From assembly GCF_030019515.1 (NCBI RefSeq), contig NZ_JASEEQ010000017.1, positions 1 to 64,000 on the forward strand: a stretch of 64,000 nucleotides of DNA. The letters run 5' to 3'. The position numbers were made by a program, and so were the translations under genes. Below are positions 38,711 to 49,300 of the stretch, in pieces; within the stretch, counting starts at the first letter, position 1; each line of letters begins with the position of its first letter. Under the pieces are notes generated by a model, which saw only the letters and a list, made by a program, of their open reading frames with translations, searched no databases and was not told where the DNA came from. Source of the DNA: Nocardioides sp. (GTDB taxonomy: Bacteria; Actinomycetota; Actinomycetes; Propionibacteriales; Nocardioidaceae).

Positions 38711-41700
38711 TCAGCGGTCCCCGGCGGTCGCCTGCTGCAGCGCGGCCACCGCGACCTCGACCTCACCGGTCACCGCCGTGAACAGCGGCTCGGCGCCGGT
38801 CGTCGAGCCGGCGATGCCGAGCGCCTCGAGCCGGGCGGCCGCGTCGGCCACCCGCGGCAGCCCCAGGTTGAGCGCGCTCCCCTTGAGCTGGTGCGCCGAG
38901 GTGAGCAGCGCCATCGCGTCGGCCCGGTCGACCGCGTCGCGGATCGCGAGCAGCTGGTCGCCGACCCGGCCGAGGAACGAGGCCGCGGTGCGCTCGAAGA
39001 AGCTCACGCCGTCCTTGCGCAGGCCCGCGAGCATCGTGATCCGCTCCGCGTCGAGCACCCCGGCCGCGGCCTCGCCCAGGCGCGGCTCGTCGCACTCGGA
39101 CGGGTCGGACGGCGGGTCGCCGTCTGCGAGCGCCCACTCGCGGATCGCCCGCTCCAGCTCGCCGGTGTCGATGGGCTTGGTCAGGTAGTCGTCCATGCCG
39201 GCGTCCAGGCAGCGCTCGCGCTCGCCCGCCATGGCCGACGCGGTCATGGCGATGATCGGCACCCGCCGGCCCACCGGCTCCTGCCGGCGGATCCGCCGGG
39301 TCGCGTCGAACCCGTCGAGGCGCGGCATCCGGCAGTCCATCAGGACCACGCCGTACTCGTGCGGTCGGCTGAGCAGCTGCACGGCCTCGACGCCGTCGGA
39401 GGCGACGTCGACCGTGCAGCCGAGGTTCTCCAGCAGCCCCGCGGCCACCAGCTGGTTGATCTCGTTGTCCTCCACGACCAGGACCCGGACCCGCAGGCCG
39501 GGCCCGCCCGTCGGGGCCGGAGCCGGCCGGGTGGTCGTCTCGCCGAGCAGCGCCTGCAGCGCGCCGCGCAGCTCCCCGTGCCGCACCGGCTTGCTGAGCG
39601 AGGCGTGCACGCCGGCGTTCTCGACCTCCTCCCGGGTCACGGTCTGGTCCGAGGTGAGCAGCAGCATCGCCGGGGCGCCCAGGGTCGGGTCCGCGCGGAC
39701 CTGGCGCGCGAGCATCAGGCCGTCCGTGCCGGGCATCATCAGATCCAGGAGCGCCACGTCGTACGGCCCGCCCGAGCTCGCGGCCTCGCGGAGGGCGACG
39801 ATCGCCTCGGCCGCCGAGGCCACGGCCATCGGCCGCATCCGCCACGCGGAGAGCTGCTGCTCGAGGATGAAGCGGTTCGTCTCGTTGTCGTCCACGATCA
39901 GGGCCCGCCGTCCGGCGAGGTGCCGCTCGAGCTCCCGGGTCCGGCCCGCGGTCCCGGAACCGCGCCCGAGCCGGGCCGTGAAGGAGAAGGTGCTGCCCCG
40001 GCCGGGCTCGCTCTCGACCCAGACCTCACCGCCGAGGGCGGTCGCCAGCCGCCGCGAGATCGCCAGGCCCAGGCCGGTGCCGCCGTGCCGCCGGGTCGTC
40101 GAGGGGTCGGCCTGGGTGAACGCGTCGAAGAGCCGCTCGCGGGCCTGCGGCTCGATGCCGACCCCGGTGTCGGAGACGTCGACCTGGAGGTCCACCTCGT
40201 CCTCGTGCTCGGCGACGACCCGGGCCTGGACGACCACCTCGCCGTGGTCGGTGAACTTGACCGCGTTCGCGCCGAGGTTCGTCAGGATCTGGCCGAACCG
40301 TACGGCGTCACCGCGCAGCTGGACCGGTACCTCGGGGTGGCAGGCGACCACGAGCTCGAGCCCCTTCGCGTGGGCCGGCCCGCTGAGCACCGAGGCGATC
40401 TGGTCGAAGACCGCGCGCACGTCGAAGTCGGCCGACTCGAGCTCGAGCTTGCCGGACTCGATCTTGGACAGGTCCAAGATGTCGTTGATGATCCCGAGCA
40501 GGGTCAGTCCGGCACCCTGGAGGTTCTCGGCCAGCCGGCGCTGGTGCTCGTCGAGCTCGGAGAGCAGCAGCAGGTCGGTGAGCCCGATGACGCCGTTCAT
40601 CGGGGTGCGGATCTCGTGGCTCATGGTCGCGAGGAACTCCGACTTCAGCCGGGACGCCTCCATCGCGTCGTCCCGGGCCTCGGCGAGCTGGACGGCGCTC
40701 AGCTCGCGCTCGGCGACGACGGCCAGCTGGTTGGCGATCTGGTCGATGAGCTGGAGGGCGTTCTCGTCCGGCGGCACCTCGTCGGCGAGCAGCTGCGCCA
40801 CCGCCAGGACCTGGCCGCGGACGATGACCGGGACGGCCACCAGGCTGTGCGTCGCCTCGAGCCCCCGCGGTGCGCCGACGAGGACTGCCCCGGCGTCTCG
40901 GGCCCGCGCCGCAAGGGCGTGGTCGAACTCGACCGTGCCGCCGGCCGGTGTCGGCGGGGACTCGAGGTCGACCTCGGTGCCGCTGCCGTTCTCGTCGCAC
41001 ACCCAGGCGCCGACGCCGTACCACCTCGACAGCGCCGGCAGCCCGTGGGCGATCATCAGCATCGCCTCGCGCAGCGAGGTCGCCAGGTTGGCCGCCGTCG
41101 CCATCTGCTGCAACAGCTGCAGGCGACGAGTCGCCTCCGCCGCGACGTGGTCGGCGATCTTCAGGTCGGTGACGTCCTGCACCGTGCCGCCGGTGCGGAT
41201 CGGGGTGCCGGTCGCATCCCGCTCGAGGTAGCCGAGCACCCGGCCCCACCGGATGCTGCCGTCGCGGCGCACGATCCGTCCGTCGACGGAGTACTGGTCG
41301 CCGTCGGCGAGGTCCTCGCGGGCCTCCGCGACCATCCGGTCGCGGTCCTCCGGATGGGCGAAGGAGACCATCAGCTCGACCGTGGCCGGCTCCTCCTGCG
41401 GCTCGAGCCCGACCAGCCGGTAGAGCTCGTCGGACCACGACATCTCGTCGGTGCGCAGGTCCCGCTCCCAGCTCCCGAGCCGGGCGATGTGCTGGGCGTT
41501 CGCGAGCTGGTGCTCGCTCACCAGCAGTCGCTCGAGCAGCTCCTTGCGCTCGGTGTACGGCGCGATCCGGTGCAGCCAGCCGGTCCGGCGGCCGGCCGCG
41601 TCGTGCAGCGGCGCCGAGCTGAGCAGGCCCCACACGGTCGAGCCGTCGGGACGGTAGAAGAACGCCTCGAAGTTCTCCCGGCCCTGCCCGGTCTGGTTCA

Positions 41701-41944
41701 TCTCGCCGAGCCACTCCCAGAAGTTGCGGACGCCCTCCTCGTCGAAGAAGTCGACGACGCGCAGGCCCGGCATCTCGGCCTGGTCGCGGCCCAGCATCTG
41801 CGCCATCCGGCGGTTCGCGTAGGAGGTGACGCCCTCGTCGTCGAAGATCCAGATGCCGTCGGGCAGCAGCTCGAACGAGTGCAGGTCGGGGTCGCCGACG
41901 AGGTCGCCGTACCCGTCCGAGCTCATGGACTGATCATCACCCAC
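38711..41944 (-). CDS. Hybrid sensor histidine kinase PAS-PAS-GAF-HK-REC-REC-Hpt
   Basis: A 1077-residue soluble phosphorelay protein. PAS 1 is at about 22-130, PAS 2 at 155-262 and GAF at 285-415. A coiled coil leads to HisKA with [11 protein letters not shown] (His443), then the HATPase (N-box NLGANAVKF near 556, [14 protein letters not shown]). Receiver 1 (678-800) has Asp734 and Lys785; receiver 2 (818-937) has Asp870 and Lys923; the Hpt domain has His1018 in [11 protein letters not shown]. All phosphoacceptors are present. The final output regulator is not in the window. The start is GTG 41944, or ATG 41926. Confidence 0.94.
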   Translation of the reverse strand: MGDDQSMSSDGYGDLVGDPDLHSFELLPDGIWIFDDEGVTSYANRRMAQMLGRDQAEMPGLRVVDFFDEEGVRNFWEWLGEMNQTGQGRENFEAFFYRPDGSTVWGLLSSAPLHDAAGRRTGWLHRIAPYTERKELLERLLVSEHQLANAQHIARLGSWERDLRTDEMSWSDELYRLVGLEPQEEPATVELMVSFAHPEDRDRMVAEAREDLADGDQYSVDGRIVRRDGSIRWGRVLGYLERDATGTPIRTGGTVQDVTDLKIADHVAAEATRRLQLLQQMATAANLATSLREAMLMIAHGLPALSRWYGVGAWVCDENGSGTEVDLESPPTPAGGTVEFDHALAARARDAGAVLVGAPRGLEATHSLVAVPVIVRGQVLAVAQLLADEVPPDENALQLIDQIANQLAVVAERELSAVQLAEARDDAMEASRLKSEFLATMSHEIRTPMNGVIGLTDLLLLSELDEHQRRLAENLQGAGLTLLGIINDILDLSKIESGKLELESADFDVRAVFDQIASVLSGPAHAKGLELVVACHPEVPVQLRGDAVRFGQILTNLGANAVKFTDHGEVVVQARVVAEHEDEVDLQVDVSDTGVGIEPQARERLFDAFTQADPSTTRRHGGTGLGLAISRRLATALGGEVWVESEPGRGSTFSFTARLGRGSGTAGRTRELERHLAGRRALIVDDNETNRFILEQQLSAWRMRPMAVASAAEAIVALREAASSGGPYDVALLDLMMPGTDGLMLARQVRADPTLGAPAMLLLTSDQTVTREEVENAGVHASLSKPVRHGELRGALQALLGETTTRPAPAPTGGPGLRVRVLVVEDNEINQLVAAGLLENLGCTVDVASDGVEAVQLLSRPHEYGVVLMDCRMPRLDGFDATRRIRRQEPVGRRVPIIAMTASAMAGERERCLDAGMDDYLTKPIDTGELERAIREWALADGDPPSDPSECDEPRLGEAAAGVLDAERITMLAGLRKDGVSFFERTAASFLGRVGDQLLAIRDAVDRADAMALLTSAHQLKGSALNLGLPRVADAAARLEALGIAGSTTGAEPLFTAVTGEVEVAVAALQQATAGDR

Positions 41945-42009
41945 GCGCTCCGGGATTGGGGCGGATACCGGGGAGCGGAGCGCTGGTGCCGACCGTCCGC
42001 CTGCGGGGG

Positions 42010-42264
42010 CTAGGCCTGGTCGGTGTCGGCGTACTGCTCGGAGTGGGAGTAGTAGCCGAGTGCCGTGCTCAGGCTCTCCAGCGAGCGCCGGGCGGCGAGG
42101 GCGAACTCGGGCGCAGGGTCGCGGTTCAGGTCGTCGTGCCGGATGGCCCCGAGGCCGATGCTCGGTGCGGCGTTGGGCTCGTCGGCGCGCAGCATCGCGA
42201 CCGCGGTGACCTCATCCCCGTCGTCGGACAGCTCGATGTCGACGTGCCAGGTGGTGGTCTGCAT
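42010..42264 (-). CDS. DUF1876 small protein
   Basis: 84 residues beginning [22 protein letters not shown], the conserved start of DUF1876, with [15 protein letters not shown] at the end. The function is unknown; members are short actinobacterial proteins with a double-stranded-RNA-binding-like alpha/beta layout. AAGGAGAG and AGGAC lie upstream of ATG 42264. It lies upstream of the hybrid kinase on the same strand with a 65-bp gap, and is divergent from the DUF6351 gene. Confidence 0.82.
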   Translation of the reverse strand: MQTTTWHVDIELSDDGDEVTAVAMLRADEPNAAPSIGLGAIRHDDLNRDPAPEFALAARRSLESLSTALGYYSHSEQYADTDQA

Positions 42265-42426
42265 GTCCTGCTTCTCTCCTTGTTCGCCGGGACGCTCCTC
42301 GTCCCGATGTGAGTCAACAGGGCTGTGACGGGTGGGACCACGGACCACCTGCACCCCTGGGCGGGGACCTTGGTCCCGTTGCGCCCGGGCGACGTGACGG
42401 CCGCCACCGTCCGTCGTTGTCGGGGC

Positions 42427-44706
42427 ATGCGTCCGCGTCTCCTGCTGGTCCTGCTCGCCCTGGTGGCCCCGGTCCTGGTCGCCCTCCCGAGCGGCGGCAC
42501 CGCGGCCGCGACCAGCGGGTCGCTGGTCGTGCAGGTGCTCTCCAATCGGGCCGACCTGGTCTCCGGAGGGGATGCCCTCGTCGCCGTGCGCCTCCCGGCG
42601 GGCGTGGACCCTGGTCGGGTCCGGGTCACCGTCGGCGACCGCGACGTGACGACGCGGTTCGCGATCCGCGCCGACGGTCGGTACGTCGGCCTGGTCGACG
42701 GCCTCGAGGTCGGCCGCAACGTGCTGCGGGCGACCGCGCCCGGCCTGACGGGCGTGGCCGGCGACCGGGCGGTGATCGTCGACCACCCGAACGGCGGGCC
42801 GGTGTTCTCCGGGCCGCAGACCGAGCACTACCGCTGCCAGGGGTCCGCGCGCGATGCGCAGTGCAACGAGCCCGCGACGTACGACTTCCTCTACAGGTCC
42901 ACGGACCCGCTGACCCCCGACCTGCAGCCCTACGACCCCGACGACCCGCCCTCGGACGTCGCGACGACGACCACCGACCAGGGCGTCGAGGTGCCGTTCG
43001 TGGTGCGCCGCGAGCAGGGCTACCAGGACCGCGACCGCTACACGATCCTCACCCTCTTCCAGCCCGGGCGGCCGTGGCGCGCCTGGTCGCCGCAGCAGCA
43101 GTGGAACCACAAGCTGCTGGTCACCCACGGCGGCGGCTGCGGCGCGTCGTACACGCCCGGCTCCCCGCCGCTCGCCGACTACTCCGGCACCTTCGACGGC
43201 GCGCCGCTGATGACGCCGAGCTACGTCACCGCCCTCGGCCTGGGCTTCGCCGTGCTCTCGACCGCGCTGGACAACACCGGCCACAACTGCAGCGTCGCGA
43301 TGAACGCCGAGTCCGTGCTGATGGCCAAGGAGCGGCTGGTCGAGCAGTACGGCGAGCTGCGCTACACGATCGGCACCGGCTGCTTGGGCGGGTCGATCGC
43401 CCAGCACACCGTCGCCAACGCCTACCCCGGGATCTACCAGGGTCTCGTGACGACCTGCTCCTACCCCGACACGTTCACCGCCGGCGCCCAGTTCGCCGAC
43501 TACCACCTGCTGCGGCTCTACTTCGAGGACCCGTCGCGGTGGGCGCCCGGCGTCGTGTGGACGCCCGTGCAGATGGCGATGGTCGAGGGGCACCTCTCGC
43601 ACGTGAACGCCGTGGTGGCCGACGAGGGACTGTTCAAGGCGGCGCTGAACCCGGAGCACCCGTGCTCCGGCACGGTCGACCCCGAGCCCGGCGACCCGGC
43701 CACCCGCTACGACTCCGAGACCAACCCGGGTGGCGTGCGCTGCTCGGTGCTCGACCTGCTCGTCAACCAGCTGGGCCGTCGACCCGCCTCCGTGTGGACG
43801 CCGCAGGAACAGGCCGTCGGACACGGCTTCGGGGGCATCCCGTTCTCGAACACCGGCGTCCTCTACGGCCTCGCCGAGCTGAGGGCGGGCACGATCACGA
43901 CCGCCCAGTTCGTCGACCTCAACGCGAAGCTCGGCGGCCTCGACGTCGACGCCCAGGCGATCCCCGAGCGGATCGCGGGCGACCCGGCCTCGATCGCCCG
44001 TGCCTACCGCACCGGCCTGATCAACGAGGCGAACCACCTCGACGAGGTCGCGATGATCAACCACGGCGGTCCCGACCCGGGCATCGCGCACGACTATGCC
44101 CACGCGTTCTGGACCCAGGAGCGACTGCTGGCCGACCAGGGGAACACCGACAACCGGGTGATGTGGTTCGGGCCGACGCCACTGATCGGCGACGTGCACT
44201 GGGCCGGGGAGGCGCTGCTCGCGATGGACCGCTGGCTCGGCGCGGTCGAGCAGGACCACGGCCCCGAGCCGCTGGCCCGGAAGATCGCCGCCGACCGGCC
44301 CGCGGACGTCACCGACCGCTGCGTGGTCGACCAGGCCGCCGACGCCTGCGACGTCGAGGAGCTCCAGGTGCTCCAGACCCGGCTCTCGACCCCGCGCCAG
44401 GAGGCGGGCGGCCCGCTCGCGAACGACATCGTCGCCTGCGCGCTCACCCCGCTCGACCGGGCCGACTTCGACTTCCTGCTGGTCCCGCTCACCGACGCCG
44501 AGTGGGCCACCCTCCAGGCGACCTACCCCGACGGCGTCTGCGACTGGTCCCAGCCCGGCCTCGGCCAGGGCCCCGCCGAGACCTGGCTGCGCTACGACGC
44601 CGCGGACGGCGGCCCGGCGTACGGCGGCCGCGACCTGCCGCCCGTGCCCGCCGACTCCGGCCTCGGCACCCTCGGCCCGGTGTGGACGGAGATGCTGGCC
44701 AAGTAG
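42427..44706 (+). CDS. Exported DUF6351-family protein
   Basis: 759 residues. From ATG 42427 residues 1-27 form a signal peptide (RPRLLLVLLALVAPVLVAL, cleavage near an Ala-rich site). A short beta domain (SLVVQVLSNRADLVSGGDALV) is followed by a large hydrolase-like domain with GGGCGASYTPG, DNTGHNCSVAMNAES and GTGCLGGSIAQH, the blocks that define DUF6351. The G-C-L-G-G-S segment resembles a Ser-hydrolase elbow; catalysis is unproven. Many paired Cys fit an extracellular location. The upstream frame to 42325 lacks a signal sequence and was not used. Confidence 0.8.
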   Translation: MRPRLLLVLLALVAPVLVALPSGGTAAATSGSLVVQVLSNRADLVSGGDALVAVRLPAGVDPGRVRVTVGDRDVTTRFAIRADGRYVGLVDGLEVGRNVLRATAPGLTGVAGDRAVIVDHPNGGPVFSGPQTEHYRCQGSARDAQCNEPATYDFLYRSTDPLTPDLQPYDPDDPPSDVATTTTDQGVEVPFVVRREQGYQDRDRYTILTLFQPGRPWRAWSPQQQWNHKLLVTHGGGCGASYTPGSPPLADYSGTFDGAPLMTPSYVTALGLGFAVLSTALDNTGHNCSVAMNAESVLMAKERLVEQYGELRYTIGTGCLGGSIAQHTVANAYPGIYQGLVTTCSYPDTFTAGAQFADYHLLRLYFEDPSRWAPGVVWTPVQMAMVEGHLSHVNAVVADEGLFKAALNPEHPCSGTVDPEPGDPATRYDSETNPGGVRCSVLDLLVNQLGRRPASVWTPQEQAVGHGFGGIPFSNTGVLYGLAELRAGTITTAQFVDLNAKLGGLDVDAQAIPERIAGDPASIARAYRTGLINEANHLDEVAMINHGGPDPGIAHDYAHAFWTQERLLADQGNTDNRVMWFGPTPLIGDVHWAGEALLAMDRWLGAVEQDHGPEPLARKIAADRPADVTDRCVVDQAADACDVEELQVLQTRLSTPRQEAGGPLANDIVACALTPLDRADFDFLLVPLTDAEWATLQATYPDGVCDWSQPGLGQGPAETWLRYDAADGGPAYGGRDLPPVPADSGLGTLGPVWTEMLAK

Positions 44707-44756
44707 TCGGCCGGGACCGGCGGGCGGGCCGGGGGGCCGGCGGGCCGAGCGGGCCG

Positions 44757-44880
44757 GCGGTGTGCTGGCAACGTTTCATGGGGGTCGGTCGGTTGCTGGG
44801 TCACCGGTGGCCGGGTGGAGCCGGGGCGGGCGGTGTGCTGGCAACCGGTTGCGGCACATGATCGGTTGCTGGGTCACCGC
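44757..44880 (+). repeat. 124-bp repeat block U: two 51-nt palindromic units upstream of the DUF559 gene
   Basis: Two units begin 73 bp apart, at 44757 (arms partly decayed) and 44830 (intact). The unit form is GCGGTG-N6-CAACCG-N15-CGGTTG-N6-CACCGC, 51 nt. The block recurs with the same 73-bp internal spacing at 45954-46077; the second units of the two blocks are 50/51 identical. The remaining 44707-45002 intergenic DNA shows nothing else. Confidence 0.85.
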
Positions 44881-45002
44881 TGGCCTCAGCTCCGCTCTGA
44901 GTGCCGGCCCGGTCACGATCCACAGCGGTGCTTCCGTCCCGTCGATCCACTTCCGAACAGATGCACGCCCCGACACGGGCGCGGACGTCGTCGACTGTCG
45001 GC

Positions 45003-45965
45003 ATGCGCGATCTACCTCATGAACTCAGGAGCGGCCCGTTCACCCGTGCCCGCGCCCTCGAGCTCGGGGTGACCTCCCGAATGCTCCAGGGGCAGCAGTT
45101 CGTCAGCATCCACCGGGGCGTGTGGCGCCACCGCGAGCTCGAGATGACCAGTACGGGCCTGGTTGCGGCCGCGCGGCTGGCCCTGCCCGATCATGCCCAC
45201 TTGACCGGCATCACCCGACTGCAGGCCCTCGGCCTCGACTTCGGCCCGCGAGCGCCGGTGCGGTTCGTGGTCGAGGGCGATCTGCACCTCGTCCTCGACG
45301 GGGTCTTCCTCCACCGCACCGTCCGGCTTCCACCGACCGACGAGGTCGGGGTGATCCCAGCGGCTGCGTTCATCGCGTACTGCGCGAAGGCTCGCGTGAT
45401 CGATGCGATCAAGGTGGGTGACTGGCTGCTGCACGGCGGGCACATAACCGTCGAGCAGGTCGAGCTCCTGGCGCTCTCCGGCCTGTGGCGCGACGGGGCG
45501 CATGAGGCGATCTGGGTCCTGCCGCACCTGTCTGCGCGGTCGCGATCCCTGAAGGAGAGCGAGACCCGATCGGTCCTGCGGTTCGCGGGTCTGCCGGAAG
45601 CCGAGGTGAACGCGGCCGTCGACGTTCACGAGGAGGTCGAGGTGATCGCCGACCTGGTCTACCGGCGTTGGATGACGATCGTCGAGTATGAGGGGATCCA
45701 GCACCAGACCGATCGCGAGCAGTACGTGGCGGACCTCGACCGCTATGGGCTCCTCCGCGGTGCCGGTCTGCGGTACGTGCAGGTGACCCACGAGAAGCTC
45801 TCCCATCCCAAGATCCTGGTCGGCGAGGTGTATCGGGCCCTGCTCGCGGGTGGTTACGACGGTCCGGTGCCGCGGTTCGAGGAGCACTGGCGGCAGCTCT
45901 TCCTGCCGATCTCGACCGCGGTCGGGCCGCGCCGACTCCGGGCAATCGGCTCGGCGGTGGCCTAG
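45003..45965 (+). CDS. AbiEi-like HTH plus DUF559 endonuclease-fold protein
   Basis: 320 residues. The N-terminus (GPFTRARALELGVTSRMLQG, then FVSIHRGVWR) is the winged-helix start of type IV AbiEi-like proteins. The C-terminal part (about 205-290) reads VIADLVYRRWMTIVEYEGIQH and continues to LRYVQVTHEKL, the DUF559/Vsr-type PD-(D/E)xK fold with Asp and Glu metal ligands. No AbiEii toxin gene is adjacent. ATG 45003 is the likely start although it lacks a good ribosome site. GC is a little lower than in its neighbours. The gene lies between two copies of a 124-bp direct repeat and its last four codons fall inside the right copy. Confidence 0.78.
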   Translation: MRDLPHELRSGPFTRARALELGVTSRMLQGQQFVSIHRGVWRHRELEMTSTGLVAAARLALPDHAHLTGITRLQALGLDFGPRAPVRFVVEGDLHLVLDGVFLHRTVRLPPTDEVGVIPAAAFIAYCAKARVIDAIKVGDWLLHGGHITVEQVELLALSGLWRDGAHEAIWVLPHLSARSRSLKESETRSVLRFAGLPEAEVNAAVDVHEEVEVIADLVYRRWMTIVEYEGIQHQTDREQYVADLDRYGLLRGAGLRYVQVTHEKLSHPKILVGEVYRALLAGGYDGPVPRFEEHWRQLFLPISTAVGPRRLRAIGSAVA

Positions 45966-46077
45966 CAACCGTTCCTGAGGGTGGGTCGGTTGCTGGGTCA
46001 CCGCGGGCCGGGCCGGCGCGGGGTGAGCGGTGTGCTGGCAACCGGTTGCGGCACCTGATCGGTTGCTGGGTCACCGC
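45954..46077 (+). repeat. 124-bp repeat block D: two 51-nt palindromic units downstream of the DUF559 gene
   Basis: Units at 45954-46004 and 46027-46077, 73 bp apart as in block U. The first unit begins within the 3' end of the DUF559 gene and supplies its stop codon. The second is 50/51 identical to 44830-44880. The 411-base gene-free stretch 45966-46376 also holds a CRP-like site and a 12-bp tandem repeat. Confidence 0.85.
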
Positions 46078-46149
46078 CGGCCGCAGCACCACGACCGCGA
46101 CCACGACCGCGCCCCTTGTCACCGGTCCGCACCGGGCGTAGAACTCGAC

Positions 46150-46165
46150 TGTGACCTGGGTCACG
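46150..46165. promoter_or_regulatory. CRP/FNR-family binding-site candidate
   Basis: TGTGA-CCTGGG-TCACG matches the TGTGA-N6-TCACA consensus at nine of ten positions; GTGACC/GGTCAC makes it a near-perfect palindrome. It lies about 210 bp before the start of the large exported propeller protein. Confidence 0.45.
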
Positions 46166-46181
46166 TCCGCCGAACGTCCGC

Positions 46182-46253
46182 CGAACGCCGACCCGAACGC
46201 CGACCCGAACGCCGACCCGAACGCCGACCCGAACGCCGGCCCGAACGCCGACC
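46182..46253. repeat. Six tandem copies of a 12-bp unit (CGAACGCCGACC)
   Basis: Six contiguous 12-bp units, five identical and one with a single change (CGAACGCCGGCC), preceded by a degenerate CGAACGTCCGC. The unit length is a multiple of three, but no translated frame here has a start and a ribosome site. It lies between a CRP-like site and the exported propeller gene. Confidence 0.85.
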
Positions 46254-46376
46254 GCGCACGGTCGCCGATCGCCACGACCTGGCAACTCCACATCGAAGCC
46301 TGACCAACTGACCGGAGCGTCGTTAGGGATCTCGAGGCCGATGGTCGACCTCCGCTCGTCCTCACAGGAGTCCCGA

Positions 46377-49300
46377 ATGCCCAACTCGCTGCGCATGCGC
46401 TGGTTCGCCCTGGCCCTCGCCCTCGCGCTGGTCACCTCCCTGGTCGCGGCGGTGCTGCTCACCCGCCCCGATCGGGCGATCGCCGGTGCCGAAGCGTGCG
46501 CCCCGGGCTTCCAGCCGGTCGACGATGCGCTGCGTGAGGTGCGCGCCGAGATGCGGACCGAGGGGGAGTACGCCGAGGAGGCGGACCACGACGCGGAGGC
46601 CGAGCGTGAGGCCGCGGCCGAGCACGAGGCCGGCGAGGAGCACGAGGGCGACAGCGAGCTGGTCCGCGAGGCGGTTCGCGAGCTGCCGATGCTCCGCGGC
46701 ACCGACCCGGCGGACTGGGACCACTTGTGCGTCGTCAGCAAGCGGCCGGAGTCGCTGAAGGAGCTCAACGCGCTCTTCGAGACCCGGGCGATGGCCCGGC
46801 TCGCGCCCTACGGCGCCTACCGCGACGGTGCGGGGTACGCCGCCGCCCGGCAGGCCGCGACCCTGCGGACCACCCCCGCGGCCAGCGGCCGCGCCCGGCA
46901 GTACGGCCACGGACCGCTGATCGTCGACGACCCGGCCTACCCCGAGGTCAACGGCCTCGGCCTGGCCGACAACATGGGCCGGATCGACAGCTTCGCGCTG
47001 GACCCGGCGCACCAGCGGATCTTCGCGGCGGTCGGCAACGGCGGCATCTGGCGCTCCGACGACCTGGCCGCGCACTGGACCGACGCCACCGGCGACCTGC
47101 CGACCACGGTCACCGGTGCGGTCGGCTGGACCCGCTACCGCGGCGGGCGGCTGATCGCGCTGACCGGCGAGCCGACCTTCGGTGCGTCGGCGTACACCGG
47201 CCTCGGCGCCTACTGGTCGGGCGACCTCGGCCGGCACTGGACCCGCGCCAAGGGCGTGCCCGCCGGCGCGCTCGGCTTCGCGGTGGCCGTCGACCCGGCC
47301 AGCCCCGCCAAGGTCTACCTGGCCACCCAGAAGGGCCTCTACGGCTCGGTCGACGGCGGCCGCTCCTACCGCAACCTGCGGCTCCCCACCGGCCCGTGCG
47401 CCGGCGTCACGAACACCGCCGAGAGGCCCGAGTGCGCGCTGGCCAACGTCGTGACCGACGTGGTCGTCGCGACCAAGGGCGGCGTCGGCACCAGCACCCG
47501 CGCCGGCACCGTGGTCGCGACCGTCGGCTGGCGCGGCGGCCAGCGCACCAACCCCGACGGCTCGGTGCAGTCGCCGCACAACGGCGTCTACCGCTCGGCA
47601 ACCGGCAAGGCCGGCAGCTTCCGCCGGCTGGCGACCTCCGGCTTCGCCGCCCCCGACGCCATCGGCCGGGTCGAGCTCGGCAACGCCGTCGGCCCGGAGC
47701 AGGACCACGACATCCTGTACGCCGTCGTCCAGGACGCCAACCTGCTCAACCACGGCGGTGTCGCCGGCATCGACGCCCCCGACGAGCTGGGCCCCCCGCC
47801 CGTCGGCACCACCGTCCTCAACGGCATCTACGTGTCCACGGACTTCGGCGGGACCTGGACGGAGCTGGCCTCGGGGACCTCGCTGACCGCCGACCCGACG
47901 ACCGGCTCGGCCCTGATCGGCACCGGCACCGCGATCGGGTACCAGCCCGGCGTCCAGGGTTGGTACAACCAGTGGATCCAGCCGGACCCGACCCGGGCCG
48001 ACGCCAACGGCGTCCCGACCCGGCTCGCGTTCGGGCTCGAGGAGCTCTGGACCAACGACCTGGGCCAGGCGGGCACGCCGCTCGACGGCTCCGTGCCGGT
48101 GCACTTCGTGGTCGCCGGCAAGTACTTCGGCGGCGACTCCTGCCTGCTGCTCAGCGCCGGGCTGCCGGCCTGCCCCACCGATCGCGACCCCACCGACGAC
48201 GGCTCCACCACCCACCCGGACCAGCAGGACGGGCTGTGGATCCCCGACCCCGGGGTCGCCGGCGGCGTGCAGCTCGTGGTCGGCAACGACGGCGGCGCCT
48301 ACCGCTACCGGTTCGAGGACGACCCCGACGGCGAGCTGGACAACGGTCACTGGGGCCCCGGCGACCAGACCGGCTTCGACACTCTGATGCCGTACTTCGC
48401 GGCGATGGCCAACGACGGCACCGTCTACGCCGGCCTCCAGGACAACGGCAACCTCAAGATCGACGGCAAGACCCGCAAGCAGTACGAGACGTACGGCGGC
48501 GACGGCTTCTTCTCGGCCGTCGACCCCTTCGACTCCAAGACCGCCTACGAGGAGTACACGAACGGCGCGATCTCGGTCACCGTCGACGGCGGCACCAGCT
48601 GGGCGGGCATCGACCCCGGCCTCACCGCCTCGAAGTTCTCCAACCCGTTCGCGATGGACCCGACCAACGCCAAGCACCTGGTCACCGCCGGGCGTGAGGT
48701 GGTCGAGACGCTGATCGGCGCGAGCACCACCTCCGGCATGACCGACGCCGCGGACGCGGACGCGTCGACCACCACCTGGCGCAAGGTGTTCGACCTCGGC
48801 ACCCGCTCCGCGCCCGGCGACGCCGGCGCGGCGTCGTCCTCGGCCGACCCCGACAACTCGATGTCGGCGATCGCGACCCGCCGCAACGCGACGTACGTCG
48901 GGTTCTGCGGCTTCTGCGACACGCTCAACAAGCTCTCGACCACCGCGTCGCTGTTCCGCAACGGGCTGGCGACCAACGTCGGCGGCGGCGCGGCGGCCGC
49001 CGCCGGGACCGCCGCGGGCTGGCATGTCGTGAAGCCGACGGGCCTGCCGAATCGCTACATCACCTCGATCGCGATCGACCCCAAGGACCAGAAGACGGTG
49101 TACGTCACGCTCGGCGGCTACACCCGGCGCTGGCTGCCGCCGGGCGCCGTCGGCGACGCGAACGCCCAGATCGGCAGCGGCCATCTGTTCGTCTCCCACG
49201 ACGCCGGGCGGCACTTCCGCGACATCTCGGGGAACCTGCCGGACTCGCCGGCGAGCTGGGTGACGGTACGCCGCCACCAGCTCCTGGTCGGCACCGACGT

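Noticed and set aside
37565-42013. A 1482-codon plus-strand open frame opposite the hybrid kinase and propeller genes
   Set aside because: Antisense shadow; the minus-strand kinase has every domain and catalytic residue in order.
45003-45965. Complete type IV AbiE toxin-antitoxin pair
   Set aside because: Only the AbiEi-like N-terminal part is present; no AbiEii nucleotidyltransferase gene is adjacent, and the C-terminal part is DUF559.
44757-46077. CRISPR-like array
   Set aside because: The repeats are palindromic 51-nt units in pairs 73 bp apart, not regularly repeated with unique spacers, and no cas gene is present.
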